A DNA stretch of 64,000 nt from Simonsiella sp051414845 (GCA_051414845.1 CP183313.1:2046001-2110000), one strand, 5' to 3'. Shown: positions 1 through 8,794, counted from the first letter of the stretch. Notes: generated by a model not told the origin, from the letters alone. Translations and numbers: made by a program.

Positions 1-267
1 CCTGAAAGCGAAGATTCGCCCGTTGCCGTGTGCAATGGTGCGCGTTTGATGTTGAAAGTGGAAGTGGACAAAGCCGCTGAAACCGCTCGTCTGAACAAAG
101 AAGCCGAAAAATTGCAAAAAGCCTTGGACAAACTGAATGCGAAATTGTCCAAAGAAGGCTATATGGACAAAGCCCCCGCGCATTTGGTAGAAAAAGACAA
201 AGCGGAATTGGCGGATTTGCAAGAGAAAATGGCGAAGATTCAGGTGGCGTTGGATAAATTGAAGTAA
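1..267 (+). CDS. valS: Valine--tRNA ligase, C-terminal end (partial)
   Basis: This is the last 88 codons of a gene that begins before the window; the frame is open from base 1 (PESEDSPVAV...). ValRS charges tRNA-Val in the cytoplasm. The visible part is only the C-terminal coiled-coil arm that contacts the tRNA: heptad-like Lys/Glu/Leu-rich helices around KEAEKLQKAL and AELADLQEKM, joined by the linker segment YMDKAPAHLVEKD, which is typical of bacterial ValRS ends. The catalytic and editing domains are off-window, so the identification rests on this arm alone. Confidence 0.9.
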   Translation, partial: PESEDSPVAVCNGARLMLKVEVDKAAETARLNKEAEKLQKALDKLNAKLSKEGYMDKAPAHLVEKDKAELADLQEKMAKIQVALDKLK

Positions 268-275
268 GTTGAAAA

Positions 276-353
276 GTAGGGTGCGCCGTGCGCACCATGA
301 TTGCTGGACAAATATGATTTGGGTGGTAATCTGGTGCGCACGGCGCATCCTAC
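276..353. repeat. Short inverted-repeat element, GTAGGGTG family
   Basis: Two 22-bp arms (276-297 and 332-353) match at 21 of 22 positions as inverted repeats and begin GTAGGGTGCGCC. The spacer is 34 bp. The element lies between valS and the WG-repeat gene and has no coding capacity. Similar ends are seen at 19205-19264. It may be a MITE-like or folded RNA element; mobility is inferred only from the recurrence of the ends. Confidence 0.6.
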
Positions 354-394
354 ATTTTCAGGCAGCCTGAAACCCCAAAAAACAAGGAAAAACA

Positions 395-1309
395 ATGCGT
401 TTAATTTTATTATTGGGTTTGATTTTATCGTCCACATCGGTTTATGCGGAAAAATTTTACCAAAAACCATATGAATCGCTGATTTCACGTTTTGAAGAAG
501 GTCATGCCTACTTTCGCAAATACGATGAACAAACCAAAAAACTCATCGGTATGGGCATGATAGACCGCGACCACAATATCGTGATTCCGCCCATTTATCG
601 CGATTTGCATTTGCCCCGAAATGGCAAAGTGATTGCGGGTCGGGAAAATGAACAAGGCGAGCGGTTTTACGGCATTTTGAATTTGAAAAACGAATGGCTG
701 GTTCAGCCACAACGTTTTGACTACATGGGCGATTTTCGTGATGGCATGGCGCGTGTTGAGTTAAACAAAAAATACGGTTTTGTTGATGAAAACGGCAAAA
801 TGGTTGTCCCCATGATTTACGATGAGGTGCAAACTTTCACATCAGGCAAAGTCGCCGTGAAACGCAATGGAAAATGGGGTGCAGTGGACAAAACAGGCAA
901 AGAAATCATCGCACCACAATTTAATTTTATAGGCTATTTTCGTGGCAATGCCAATGTGGTTTGTCGCAACAAACCGCATTCAGATAAAACCGATAAATGC
1001 GCTGTGATTGACGAAACAGGCAGCCTGAAAACGCCATTTAAATACGATGGTGCTGCCATTCAATTTTCATGCGGCGTGCTGCGCGTGAACAAAAATGGCA
1101 AATACGGTTTTGTAGATGGCAATGGCAAAGAAGTTGTCCCTTTGATTTATCATGATGTTTTGAATGTGAACATTCAAACGGTTCAAATAGGAAAGGGCAA
1201 AATAGTCGGCATACAAACCCAAGATGATTGCAGCAAATTGGCGGTGTATCCGCATAAAGAACGTGAAGCGGTGTATATCCCCAATCCTGTTTTTAAAGTG
1301 AAAAAATAA
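395..1309 (+). CDS. WG-repeat secreted protein
   Basis: This is a 304-aa protein with a clear signal peptide (about residues 1-18, cleavage after VYA), so it is probably periplasmic or surface-exposed. The mature part consists of tandem WG/KWG-type repeats of the pattern YGFVDxNGKxVVPxIYDxV at about 54-71, 92-110, 127-145, 161-179 and 237-255, with a degenerate copy near 203-219. These repeats form beta-rich scaffolds, and no catalytic function is known for them. The degenerate copy contains an in-frame DUS that reads ETGSLK. The start is supported by an AAGGAAAAA stretch just upstream. The specific role is unknown. Confidence 0.75.
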   Translation: MRLILLLGLILSSTSVYAEKFYQKPYESLISRFEEGHAYFRKYDEQTKKLIGMGMIDRDHNIVIPPIYRDLHLPRNGKVIAGRENEQGERFYGILNLKNEWLVQPQRFDYMGDFRDGMARVELNKKYGFVDENGKMVVPMIYDEVQTFTSGKVAVKRNGKWGAVDKTGKEIIAPQFNFIGYFRGNANVVCRNKPHSDKTDKCAVIDETGSLKTPFKYDGAAIQFSCGVLRVNKNGKYGFVDGNGKEVVPLIYHDVLNVNIQTVQIGKGKIVGIQTQDDCSKLAVYPHKEREAVYIPNPVFKVKK

Positions 1310-1357
1310 ATTTCAGGCTGCCTGAAAACTTATTTATTCCACCAAATTGATTAAAAA

Positions 1358-2218
1358 ATGTTCAACAAAATCATCTTAATCGGCGTAGGCTTAATTGGCG
1401 GCTCGTTGGTGCTGGATTTAAAACGGCAACAACGCGCTCTTTACGTCGTGGGGATAGATTTAGACGAGGACAATTTGGCACGCGCCATTGAACGGCGCGT
1501 GATTGACGAAGCGCACACAAACATTAGCGCGCAAGCGTTGGCAGACGCGGATTTGGTGCTGATTGCCACACCTGTAAACACGCTGCCTGAAATTTGTCGC
1601 CAACTCGCGCCTTGGCTGCCTGAAAACGCGATTGTGAGCGATGTCGGCAGCACCAAACAAACCGCGCTCGCCGCATTCAGGCAGCATTTGCCGCAACATT
1701 TTGCCCGTTGCGTTGCCGCCCATCCGATTGCAGGGAGCGACCGCAGCGGCGCACTGGCGGCGCAGTTTGGCTTGTATGAAGGAAAAAAACTGATTCTCTG
1801 CCCACACCCAATGCAGGATTCAGGCAGCCTGAAAACGATTGAAACCATGTGGCAAAGCGTGGGTGCGCAAACTTATCTGATGGACGCGGCGCAACACGAC
1901 GCGGTATTTGCCGCCGTGTCGCATTTTCCGCATTTGCTTGCGTTTTCCTATGTGCATCAAATGCTGGATAATCCGCAAGGCGCGGCATTTTTGCAGTTTG
2001 CTGGCAGCGGTTTTCGTGATTTCACGCGCATTGCCGCCAGCAGCGCGCCGATGTGGAAAGATATTTTTTTGGCAAACAAAGACGGTTTGCTGAATTTGAT
2101 TGACGCGCAACAGGCGCAGTTGAATACTTTAAAAAATTTGATACAACAAGAAGATAGCGAAAAATTGTTGGCGTATATTCAAGCGGCAAAAGATGTGCGC
2201 GAAAATTGGAAGCCGTGA
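1358..2218 (+). CDS. tyrA: Prephenate dehydrogenase
   Basis: This is a 286-aa NAD(P)-dependent prephenate dehydrogenase, which makes 4-hydroxyphenylpyruvate in tyrosine synthesis. The N-terminal Rossmann fold shows GVGLIGGS at 9-16, with D34 ending the second strand (GIDLD). SDVGSTK (94-100) and HPIAGS (122-127) are the family's substrate-site signatures. The helical C-terminal dimerisation domain follows. The length matches monofunctional TyrA without a chorismate mutase domain. An in-frame DUS encodes SGSLK at 155-159. The gene has its own upstream spacer and a DUS follows its stop. Confidence 0.93.
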   Translation: MFNKIILIGVGLIGGSLVLDLKRQQRALYVVGIDLDEDNLARAIERRVIDEAHTNISAQALADADLVLIATPVNTLPEICRQLAPWLPENAIVSDVGSTKQTALAAFRQHLPQHFARCVAAHPIAGSDRSGALAAQFGLYEGKKLILCPHPMQDSGSLKTIETMWQSVGAQTYLMDAAQHDAVFAAVSHFPHLLAFSYVHQMLDNPQGAAFLQFAGSGFRDFTRIAASSAPMWKDIFLANKDGLLNLIDAQQAQLNTLKNLIQQEDSEKLLAYIQAAKDVRENWKP

Positions 2219-2265
2219 TTTTTCAGGCTGCCTGAAACGAAGTTTAGCGCAGCTAGAAATGAAAA

Positions 2266-2311
2266 GTAACAACTGTATTTTTACCCGAAAGGGTTAAAAT
2301 ACAGTTGTTAC
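2266..2311. repeat. Long stem-loop with GAAA loop
   Basis: The arms 2266-2286 and 2291-2311 (GTAACAACTG... and ...CAGTTGTTAC) are inverted repeats matching at 20 of 21 positions around a GAAA tetraloop. The stem ends exactly one base before the ATG at 2312 and 24 bases before the more likely ATG at 2336 of the rnfB-like gene. No T-run follows, so it does not look like an ordinary terminator. It could act as an RNA hairpin in the leader, an operator or a small repeat. Confidence 0.65.
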
Positions 2312-2335
2312 ATGAAGCTCAAACCCAAACAAACC

Positions 2336-3259
2336 ATGAACCCCGAAACCCTAAACCAACTTCTCCCTCAAACCCAATGCCGCGAATGCGGTTTTTCAGG
2401 CTGCCTGCCTTATGCGCAAGCGATGGCAAATGGCGAGGCAGAAATCAATTTATGTGCCCCCGGTGGCATAGCCGTAATACACGATTTGGCGGCGCAATTG
2501 AGGCTGCCTGAAATCGCACCCGCGAAACAGCACCGCAACACGCTGGCATGGATTGACGAAGCCGTGTGCATTGGCTGCACCGCTTGTATCCGCGCTTGTC
2601 CTGTTGATGCGATTATGGGCGCGTCTAAACTGATGCACACAGTGTTAGCAGACGAATGTACAGGCTGTGGTTTGTGCGTCGCGCCTTGCCCTGTGGATTG
2701 CATTTATATGCAAGAAACGGACGACGAATATTTGCCGCGCGCACGTTTTCTCGCCAACGATACGCGACCGCGTTTTGCTGCGGCAGAACACGCGCGGATT
2801 CGCTATGAAGCGCACGAATCGCGCCGCGCTGAACAAGCGAAAGTGCGCCACAATCATGTGGTGGCACACAAAAACAGCGCAAAATCACTTTCAGGCAGCC
2901 AATCAAACGATTTAGACAGTGGCAGCCTGAAAACTGAAAACACTACGAAACAAGCAAACCAAAGCCAGCCTGAAAACCCAGCAGCAAGCATTTCAGGCAG
3001 CCCTGCTTTAAATGCCGCCGCGCTGATTGCTCAAGCGATGGCGCGCGCGCAAGCGCAACAAAGCGAGCGTGTTGTCCCCATTAATCGCGACCGTTTCCGC
3101 GAAACGCAAATCCAAGCCGCGCAAGAAAAAGCCTTATTCCGCCGCTATCAACAGCAAGCAAACACGGGCAATGCGGAAGAAAAAGCTGCCGCGATTGCTT
3201 GGTTGCGCCAGTATAAAAAAGAGCAGGAAGCGAAAGAGTTGGCGAAAAATCAGTCGTAA
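2336..3259 (+). CDS. rnfB: RnfB-like 4Fe-4S electron-transfer protein
   Basis: This is a 307-aa iron-sulfur protein of the RnfB family. An N-terminal Fe-S domain has CxxCxxxxC plus a distal Cys (CRECGFSGC...LCAPGG), followed by two ferredoxin CxxCxxCxxxCP motifs (CIGCTACIRACP and CTGCGLCVAPCP). The family passes electrons within the membrane Rnf complex, but no rnfA, C, D, G or E lies nearby, so this is an orphan as in other Neisseriaceae. The roughly 150-residue tail is low-complexity (Ala/Gln/Lys/Glu) and carries several DUS-encoded SGS and SGSLK segments. ATG 2336 (MNPETLNQ) fits the family start; 2312 is also in frame but lies on the stem-loop. Neither start has a good ribosome-binding site. 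Confidence 0.8.
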   Translation: MNPETLNQLLPQTQCRECGFSGCLPYAQAMANGEAEINLCAPGGIAVIHDLAAQLRLPEIAPAKQHRNTLAWIDEAVCIGCTACIRACPVDAIMGASKLMHTVLADECTGCGLCVAPCPVDCIYMQETDDEYLPRARFLANDTRPRFAAAEHARIRYEAHESRRAEQAKVRHNHVVAHKNSAKSLSGSQSNDLDSGSLKTENTTKQANQSQPENPAASISGSPALNAAALIAQAMARAQAQQSERVVPINRDRFRETQIQAAQEKALFRRYQQQANTGNAEEKAAAIAWLRQYKKEQEAKELAKNQS

Positions 3260-3407
3260 GAGGTTGGGTCTTGACCCAACAAAACATCCTTTCAGGCAGC
3301 CTGAAACTTTGCTCTTCCCTCCGCCAGAGATAGAAAACTGAGTTACCGTTGCACAATAAATCATTTTCAGGTAGCCATTTCCATTTCATCCTATAAAAGG
3401 AAATCCC

Positions 3408-4442
3408 ATGTTCACCCTAACTCAAATCATCGCCCAACTGGGCGGCAAACTGCGCGGCAACAGCATCAATATTACCAACGTCGCCCCCGCCTCGCGCGCG
3501 CAAGCGCATGAAATCACCTTTCTTGCCAACCCAAAATACAAACAAGAAGTCAGTGATAGTCAAGCAGGCGCAATTATCGTGTCCGCCAAAACCGCCGATG
3601 CGTTTCCCGAGCGCAATCTAATCATTGCGCCCGACCCGTATCTTTATTTTGCCCAAGTCGCGCGTTTATTCCACCCGATTGTGCGCGCCAAAGCAGGCGT
3701 ACACCCCACTGCCGTGATTGAAGCCAGCGCAAGCGTACCTAAAAGCTGCGAAATCGGCGCAAACGTCTATATCGGCGCAAACGCGAAACTGGGCGAAAAC
3801 TGCCGCATTCTCGCCAACAGCGTGATTGAACACGATTGCACACTCGGCGATGGCTGCGTGTTGCACCCGAATGTAACGGTTTATTATGGCTGCACTTTGG
3901 GAGCGCGCGTGGAAATCCATTCAGGCAGCGTCATCGGCGCGGACGGTTTTGGCTTGGCGTTCACAGGCAAAGACTGGTTCAAAATCCCGCAAACAGGCGC
4001 GGTTACCTTGGGCGACGACGTAGAAATCGGCGCCAACACCACCGTTGACCGCGGCGCAATGTCGGACACCACGGTCGGGCGTGGCAGCAAAATCGACAAT
4101 TTAATCCAGTTGGCACACAACACCAAAGTCGGCGAACACACGGTTATCGCCGCCATGACAGGCATTTCAGGCAGCACCGAAATCGGCAATTATTGCGTCA
4201 TCGGCGGCGGTGTTGGCACGGTTGGACACATCAGCATCGCCGACAAAACCACCATCGGCGGCGGTACCAATGTTACCCACAGCATAACCGAAAGCGGACA
4301 ACATTACGCCAGCATTTACCCCATGCAAAGCTTCAAAGAATGGACGCGCAACGCCGTTCATTTGCGCCATTTGAATGAAATGAACAAACGTATAAAAACG
4401 TTAGAAGTACAATTAAATTTAAAAACAACTATGAATGAATAG
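3408..4442 (+). CDS. lpxD: UDP-3-O-acylglucosamine N-acyltransferase
   Basis: This 344-aa enzyme adds the second (N-linked) hydroxyacyl chain to UDP-3-O-acyl-glucosamine in lipid A synthesis, using acyl-ACP. The N-terminal uridine-binding domain (about 1-100) is followed by a left-handed beta-helix of hexapeptide repeats (about 100-300), for example IGANVYIGANAKLG. The catalytic His is H237 in QLAHNTKVG, and GADGFG lies at 177-182. The gene starts well after an AAGGAAAT ribosome-binding site. It is not followed by fabZ-lpxA, its usual neighbours; an AT-rich outer-membrane gene follows instead. The C-terminal helix ends in MNE and the stop lies at 4440-4442. Confidence 0.95.
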   Translation: MFTLTQIIAQLGGKLRGNSINITNVAPASRAQAHEITFLANPKYKQEVSDSQAGAIIVSAKTADAFPERNLIIAPDPYLYFAQVARLFHPIVRAKAGVHPTAVIEASASVPKSCEIGANVYIGANAKLGENCRILANSVIEHDCTLGDGCVLHPNVTVYYGCTLGARVEIHSGSVIGADGFGLAFTGKDWFKIPQTGAVTLGDDVEIGANTTVDRGAMSDTTVGRGSKIDNLIQLAHNTKVGEHTVIAAMTGISGSTEIGNYCVIGGGVGTVGHISIADKTTIGGGTNVTHSITESGQHYASIYPMQSFKEWTRNAVHLRHLNEMNKRIKTLEVQLNLKTTMNE

Positions 4443-4581
4443 AAATGTCATTGTTATTTTTTTAAAGTACAATCAATTGCGCTATTTTTTAAAAAGCTCT
4501 CTGATATTGATAAAAGTCAATTTAAAGAGCATAAGCTTAAGATATAATTATTTCTATTTAATAACTAACCAACGGTATTAT

Positions 4582-5400
4582 ATGAACATTAAAATAATTG
4601 CAGCAATATCAGGGATACTAACAAGCCAATTTGCATTAGCTTATAAACCTTTAGAAGCTTCTATCGGAATTGAAACTTATCAAGAAACCTATCGTGAATA
4701 CGAACATGGTACGCAGCGATTTATGCAACAACAAGGCAATTTAAAAGGTATTTCTGGCTCTATTCAATATCACTTCAATGATAAACATTCTGCTAAATTA
4801 GAAAGTCGATACGCTAAAGGTAAGATTACTTATACTGGTGCTCTAAATGGTGAAAATTCAAATTACGGCTCACTGCGCTCCACAGGCTTACCGCGTAAAA
4901 CTTATGATATCCGTGCTATTTATGAATATCGCCACAAACTTAATCCAAATGTAACAGGAATTTTAAGTGTGGGCTTAGGTAATCGTACATTAAAAGATTT
5001 AAGCACACGCAAAGATCCTGATGATTATGACCGAAAAAATAATATTACTTACGCCCACATTGGAGCTGGCTTAGATATTGCATTACCTCATCAATTCTCT
5101 TTCACGCCTAAAATTGCCTACAATCACAGTTTACATGCACGACAATATTCTTATCTTGAAGAAACAATTAAGATGAAACAACGTAATGTAAAAGGTCTAG
5201 AAGTAGAATTGCCAATTTCTAAAACCTTTAATAATAAAGGTAAATTAAGTATAGGACCATTCTACCGAGGTTGGAAAGCATTTGATTCTGAAGTTGTACA
5301 CCGCTTAGAAGAAGAAGATGGTTCTTACGGAATAGCGGAATACAAAGAACCAAAAAACTATACACATGAAGTAGGTATGAAAATTAAATATACATTTTAA
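4582..5400 (+). CDS. Predicted outer-membrane beta-barrel protein
   Basis: This is a 272-aa protein with a signal peptide (MNIKIIAAISGILTSQFALA) followed by alternating polar/hydrophobic strands rich in Tyr and Gly. It ends in KYTF, the C-terminal aromatic recognised by the BAM complex. It resembles small barrel or porin-like proteins, but I cannot assign a named family or substrate. ATG 4582 is chosen because the signal peptide starts there; the longer frame from 4435 overlaps lpxD and adds an implausible extension. The gene is visibly much richer in A+T than lpxD and its codon use differs, suggesting transfer. A strong terminator follows directly. Confidence 0.7.
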   Translation: MNIKIIAAISGILTSQFALAYKPLEASIGIETYQETYREYEHGTQRFMQQQGNLKGISGSIQYHFNDKHSAKLESRYAKGKITYTGALNGENSNYGSLRSTGLPRKTYDIRAIYEYRHKLNPNVTGILSVGLGNRTLKDLSTRKDPDDYDRKNNITYAHIGAGLDIALPHQFSFTPKIAYNHSLHARQYSYLEETIKMKQRNVKGLEVELPISKTFNNKGKLSIGPFYRGWKAFDSEVVHRLEEEDGSYGIAEYKEPKNYTHEVGMKIKYTF

Positions 5401-5402
5401 TT

Positions 5403-5440
5403 AAAAAGCAACCCAAAAAATATTTTGGGTTGCTTTTTTT
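5403..5440 (+). terminator. Rho-independent terminator after the barrel gene
   Basis: The sequence AAAGCAACCCAAAA pairs with TTTTGGGTTGCTTT and is followed by a run of T. The hairpin lies three bases after the stop codon of the beta-barrel gene. Confidence 0.9.
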
Positions 5441-5626
5441 CAACTGGCTTGTGATAAATAGCAAGATCGTACGCCAGTTCAACACCGCGACAAAACAAAC
5501 CCTATAGCAAACAAAAATAAAATCAGAACAAGGCAACTAGCTGCACATAGTATAGCTAAGCGAGCTAACGCCTTAATGGTTTTGTTTTTGCTGACCTATA
5601 TTTAGGTTGTAATCCCCCTTTATTAA

Positions 5627-7228
5627 TTATGTATTCAAATTCACCGAATGCTCGCGCGTTTCATGGAACACAATGTCGGGCCAACGCTCCTGCGTCAAAT
5701 TCAAATTCACGCGATTAGGCGCGAGATAAGCCAAATTCCCGCCTGCGTCAATGGACAAATTCGCTGCGTTCGCCTTTTCAAATTCCGCCAATTTCTTCTT
5801 GTCCGCACACGAAACCCAACGCGCCGACCATACCGACACATTGTCAAACACTGCTTCCACGCCATACTCCGCCGCCAATCGCGCCGTTACCACTTCAAAT
5901 TGCAACACACCCACCGCGCCTAAAATCAAATCCGCGCCCGAATGCGGTTTGAACACCTGCACCGCGCCTTCTTCGCCCAACTGTTGCAAACCTTTTTGCA
6001 ACTGTTTCATTTTAAGCGGATTTTTAATGCGGACGCTGCGGAACAATTCAGGTGCGAAAAATGGAATGCCGGTAAACGCCAAGTTTTCGCCTTCGGAAAA
6101 ACTGTCGCCAATCTGAATGTTGCCGTGATTGGGAATGCCGATAATGTCGCCTGCGTACGCTTCTTCCACCAATTCGCGGTCGTGCGACATGAATGTAACC
6201 ACGCTGCTGGCTGAGATCTCGCGGTTAATGCGTAAGTGCTTGATTTTCATGCCACGTTCAAATTTGCCTGAACACACGCGCAAAAAGGCAATGCGGTCGC
6301 GGTGTTTGGGGTCCATATTCGCTTGAATTTTAAAGATAAAGCCTGAAAATTTCGGTTCTTGAGGTTGCACATCGCGCACGGTCGCATGGCGCGGTTTCGG
6401 TGCTGGTGCCCAATCAATCAGCGAATTCAAAATTTCTTGCACGCCAAAATTGTTAATCGCCGAACCAAAAAACACAGGGGTCAGGCTGCCTGAAAGAAAT
6501 TCGTCCAAATCAAATTCATTGGACGCGGCTTGCACCAACTCAATTTCATCACGAAGTTGTTGAATTTCCAGCGGAAAGCGTTTTTCCAATTCAGGATTGT
6601 CAATGCCTTGGATGATGTCAAATTCATGCGGCAATTTTTCGCCACCTGCTTCAAACAGATAAATTTCATCATTCAAAATATGATAAACACCTTTGAAATT
6701 TTTCCCCATGCCGATAGGCCAAGTAACTGGCGCACAACGGATTTTCAAAATGTTTTCCACTTCGTCCAGCAATTCCAAGCTGTCGCGCACTTCGCGGTCG
6801 TATTTGTTCATAAAGGTAACGATGGGCGTGTTGCGCATACGGCAAACATTCAATAATTTAATGGTTTGCGCTTCCACGCCTTTTGCCGCGTCAATGACCA
6901 TAAGTGCGCTGTCCACCGCTGTGAGTACGCGGTAGGTGTCTTCGGAAAAGTCTTGGTGTCCTGGGGTGTCCAACAGATTGACGGTGTGGTCTTTGTATTC
7001 AAATTGCATCACAGAAGACGCCACCGAAATGCCACGCTGTTGCTCAATTTCCATCCAGTCGGACGTGGCGAATTTGCCTGTTTTTTTGCCTTTTACCGTA
7101 CCCGCGCTTTGGATTGCGCCTGAAAACAGCAGCAATTTTTCGGTCAAAGTAGTTTTACCCGCGTCAGGGTGGGAAATGATGGCAAACGTGCGGCGTTTGT
7201 TTACAAATTGTTGTAGTTCTTGGGACAT
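5627..7228 (-). CDS. prfC: Peptide chain release factor 3
   Basis: This 533-aa translational GTPase recycles RF1 and RF2 from the ribosome after peptide release. GTP-binding motifs are G1 SHPDAGKTT (19-27), G3 DTPGHQDF (87-94) and G4 NKYDRE (141-146). RGISV marks switch I of the RF3/EF-G group. Length and domain order match RF3. An in-frame DUS in the domain-1 insert reads FLSGSLTP. The upstream gap holds a DUS pair that separates it from the M16 gene on the same strand. Confidence 0.96.
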   Translation of the reverse strand: MSQELQQFVNKRRTFAIISHPDAGKTTLTEKLLLFSGAIQSAGTVKGKKTGKFATSDWMEIEQQRGISVASSVMQFEYKDHTVNLLDTPGHQDFSEDTYRVLTAVDSALMVIDAAKGVEAQTIKLLNVCRMRNTPIVTFMNKYDREVRDSLELLDEVENILKIRCAPVTWPIGMGKNFKGVYHILNDEIYLFEAGGEKLPHEFDIIQGIDNPELEKRFPLEIQQLRDEIELVQAASNEFDLDEFLSGSLTPVFFGSAINNFGVQEILNSLIDWAPAPKPRHATVRDVQPQEPKFSGFIFKIQANMDPKHRDRIAFLRVCSGKFERGMKIKHLRINREISASSVVTFMSHDRELVEEAYAGDIIGIPNHGNIQIGDSFSEGENLAFTGIPFFAPELFRSVRIKNPLKMKQLQKGLQQLGEEGAVQVFKPHSGADLILGAVGVLQFEVVTARLAAEYGVEAVFDNVSVWSARWVSCADKKKLAEFEKANAANLSIDAGGNLAYLAPNRVNLNLTQERWPDIVFHETREHSVNLNT

Positions 7229-7262
7229 AGTTTTACTCTAAATATTTGAAATCAATAGGTTA

Positions 7263-7293
7263 AGGCAGCCTGAAATGTGTTTTCAGGCTGCCT
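7263..7293. terminator. DUS-pair stem-loop between the M16 gene and prfC
   Basis: AGGCAGCCTGAAA (7263-7275) and its complement TTTCAGGCTGCCT (7281-7293) form a 13-bp stem with a 5-base loop. It lies downstream of the M16 gene on the minus strand. There is no long T-run on that strand, so termination is plausible but not certain. Confidence 0.5.
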
Positions 7294-7431
7294 GAAAAAA
7301 TGGTGCGCTATTGTACCCTTTTTTACAAAAGATGGCATGAAAACAAATAGATATTTTGCCGTTTCATGTACATTTTTATCGCGCAAAACTTGGTTTCAGG
7401 CAGCCTTTTTGTTGGGGCAAGACAATCTACG

Positions 7432-8739
7432 TTACTCGGCTTTTTCCTCGCCCGTAATCACCAAATTCAATTGCGCAGGGTCTAAATGCCGTTGCCATGC
7501 TGCCTGAATGTCGGCAGCAGTAACGGCATTGATTTTGTCGTTATAAGTATCCAGCCAGTTGCTCGGACGGTTGTATAAGCCAATGCCAAGCAGCTCGCCT
7601 ACCAATTTGCCATTGCTGTCCACGCGCATCGGGAAGCTGCCTGTAATGTTGTCTTTGGCTTGTTTCAATTCCGCCGCGCTGACGCCGTTTTGGATAAAGT
7701 CGCGTAACACTTCGCGCGTGGCGGCAAGCGCAGCTTCGGTGTTGGCGCGTTCGGTGGAAAAGGAAATTGTGAGCGGTGCTTTTTGTTCGTAGGCGTTCAG
7801 GCTGCTGTATGCGCCGTAGGTGTAGCCTTTTTCATCGCGCAACACTTTCATCAAGCGGCTATCAAAACCGCCGCCGCCCAGAATATAGTTGCCGACCAAC
7901 ATGGTAAAATAATCAGGGTCATCGCGCGAAAGCAGCGGCAAACTCAGGCTAATCGTGTCTTGGCTGCCTGAAAACGGCACGCGTTTTTGCTGTGCGCCCA
8001 TTACCTTCACAGGCGGCGCAGTGATTAATTTACGCGCTTTTAGCGGCAATTTACCGACAATTTGCTGCACAATGCGTTCAGTTTGCGCCCGATTCACATC
8101 GCCCACAATCACCACCAATGCATTATTTTGCGCGTAAAAATCATCGTGAAAACGGCGCACATCCGCCACATTCACGGCACGAATACTCTGCTCAGTGCGT
8201 CGCGCCGAGTTGCCGTAAGGATGATTGGGATAATTGAGTTTGGCGCGCTCACGCGAGGTTAAATAATCGGGATAACTCTCTGATTGTTTTAAATTTTGCA
8301 CCGCTTGGTCTTGAATGCGCTGCAACACTCGCGCATCATAACGTGGCGTGTGCAAAGCTTGCGCAAACAAATTCACTGTTTGCGCCAAAGTCTGCTTATC
8401 GCTCAAACTGCGAAAACCAAACACGCTGTATTCCAAGCTACTGCTGCCTGAAACGGATGAACCCAATTCATTGATTTGTTGCATAAACTGTTCTTCATCA
8501 ATCTGTTTTGTACCGCGCAAAGTGAGCGTTGCCGCCGCATTGGAAGTATCGCTTTTGCCTTCATCTTCGGCAATTGAACCCGCATTTTTGAACACCAGCG
8601 CAAAATCCACCATCGGCAATTCATGGCGTTGCACCAACAAAACTTCCGTACCATTTTTCGTGTGCCAGCGTTCAATATCAAGCGCATGGGCAAACGCCGC
8701 GCAACTCAATAAACTGCTTAATACAATGATTTTTTTCAT
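7432..8739 (-). CDS. M16-family peptidase homologue lacking the zinc motif
   Basis: This is a 435-aa protein with a signal peptide (about residues 1-19, ending in AHA) and two M16 (pitrilysin/insulinase-like) domains, about 25-190 and 195-380, so it is probably periplasmic. The inverted zinc motif HxxEH expected near residue 60-75 is absent; the equivalent stretch reads SDTSNAAATLTLRGT. This is typical of the non-catalytic member of paired M16 proteins (PqqL/YmxG-like), but no active partner is encoded next to it. Its gene is followed by prfC and preceded by pnuC on the same strand. Confidence 0.8.
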   Translation of the reverse strand: MKKIIVLSSLLSCAAFAHALDIERWHTKNGTEVLLVQRHELPMVDFALVFKNAGSIAEDEGKSDTSNAAATLTLRGTKQIDEEQFMQQINELGSSVSGSSSLEYSVFGFRSLSDKQTLAQTVNLFAQALHTPRYDARVLQRIQDQAVQNLKQSESYPDYLTSRERAKLNYPNHPYGNSARRTEQSIRAVNVADVRRFHDDFYAQNNALVVIVGDVNRAQTERIVQQIVGKLPLKARKLITAPPVKVMGAQQKRVPFSGSQDTISLSLPLLSRDDPDYFTMLVGNYILGGGGFDSRLMKVLRDEKGYTYGAYSSLNAYEQKAPLTISFSTERANTEAALAATREVLRDFIQNGVSAAELKQAKDNITGSFPMRVDSNGKLVGELLGIGLYNRPSNWLDTYNDKINAVTAADIQAAWQRHLDPAQLNLVITGEEKAE

Positions 8740-8794
8740 TTTTATTCCTAATGATATTTTTCAGACAGCCTGAAAATTATGTAAAACATGAAAT

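Noticed and set aside
4435..4581. Longer start for the outer-membrane barrel gene overlapping lpxD
   Set aside because: The signal peptide begins at 4582; the extension is non-homologous and would hide it.
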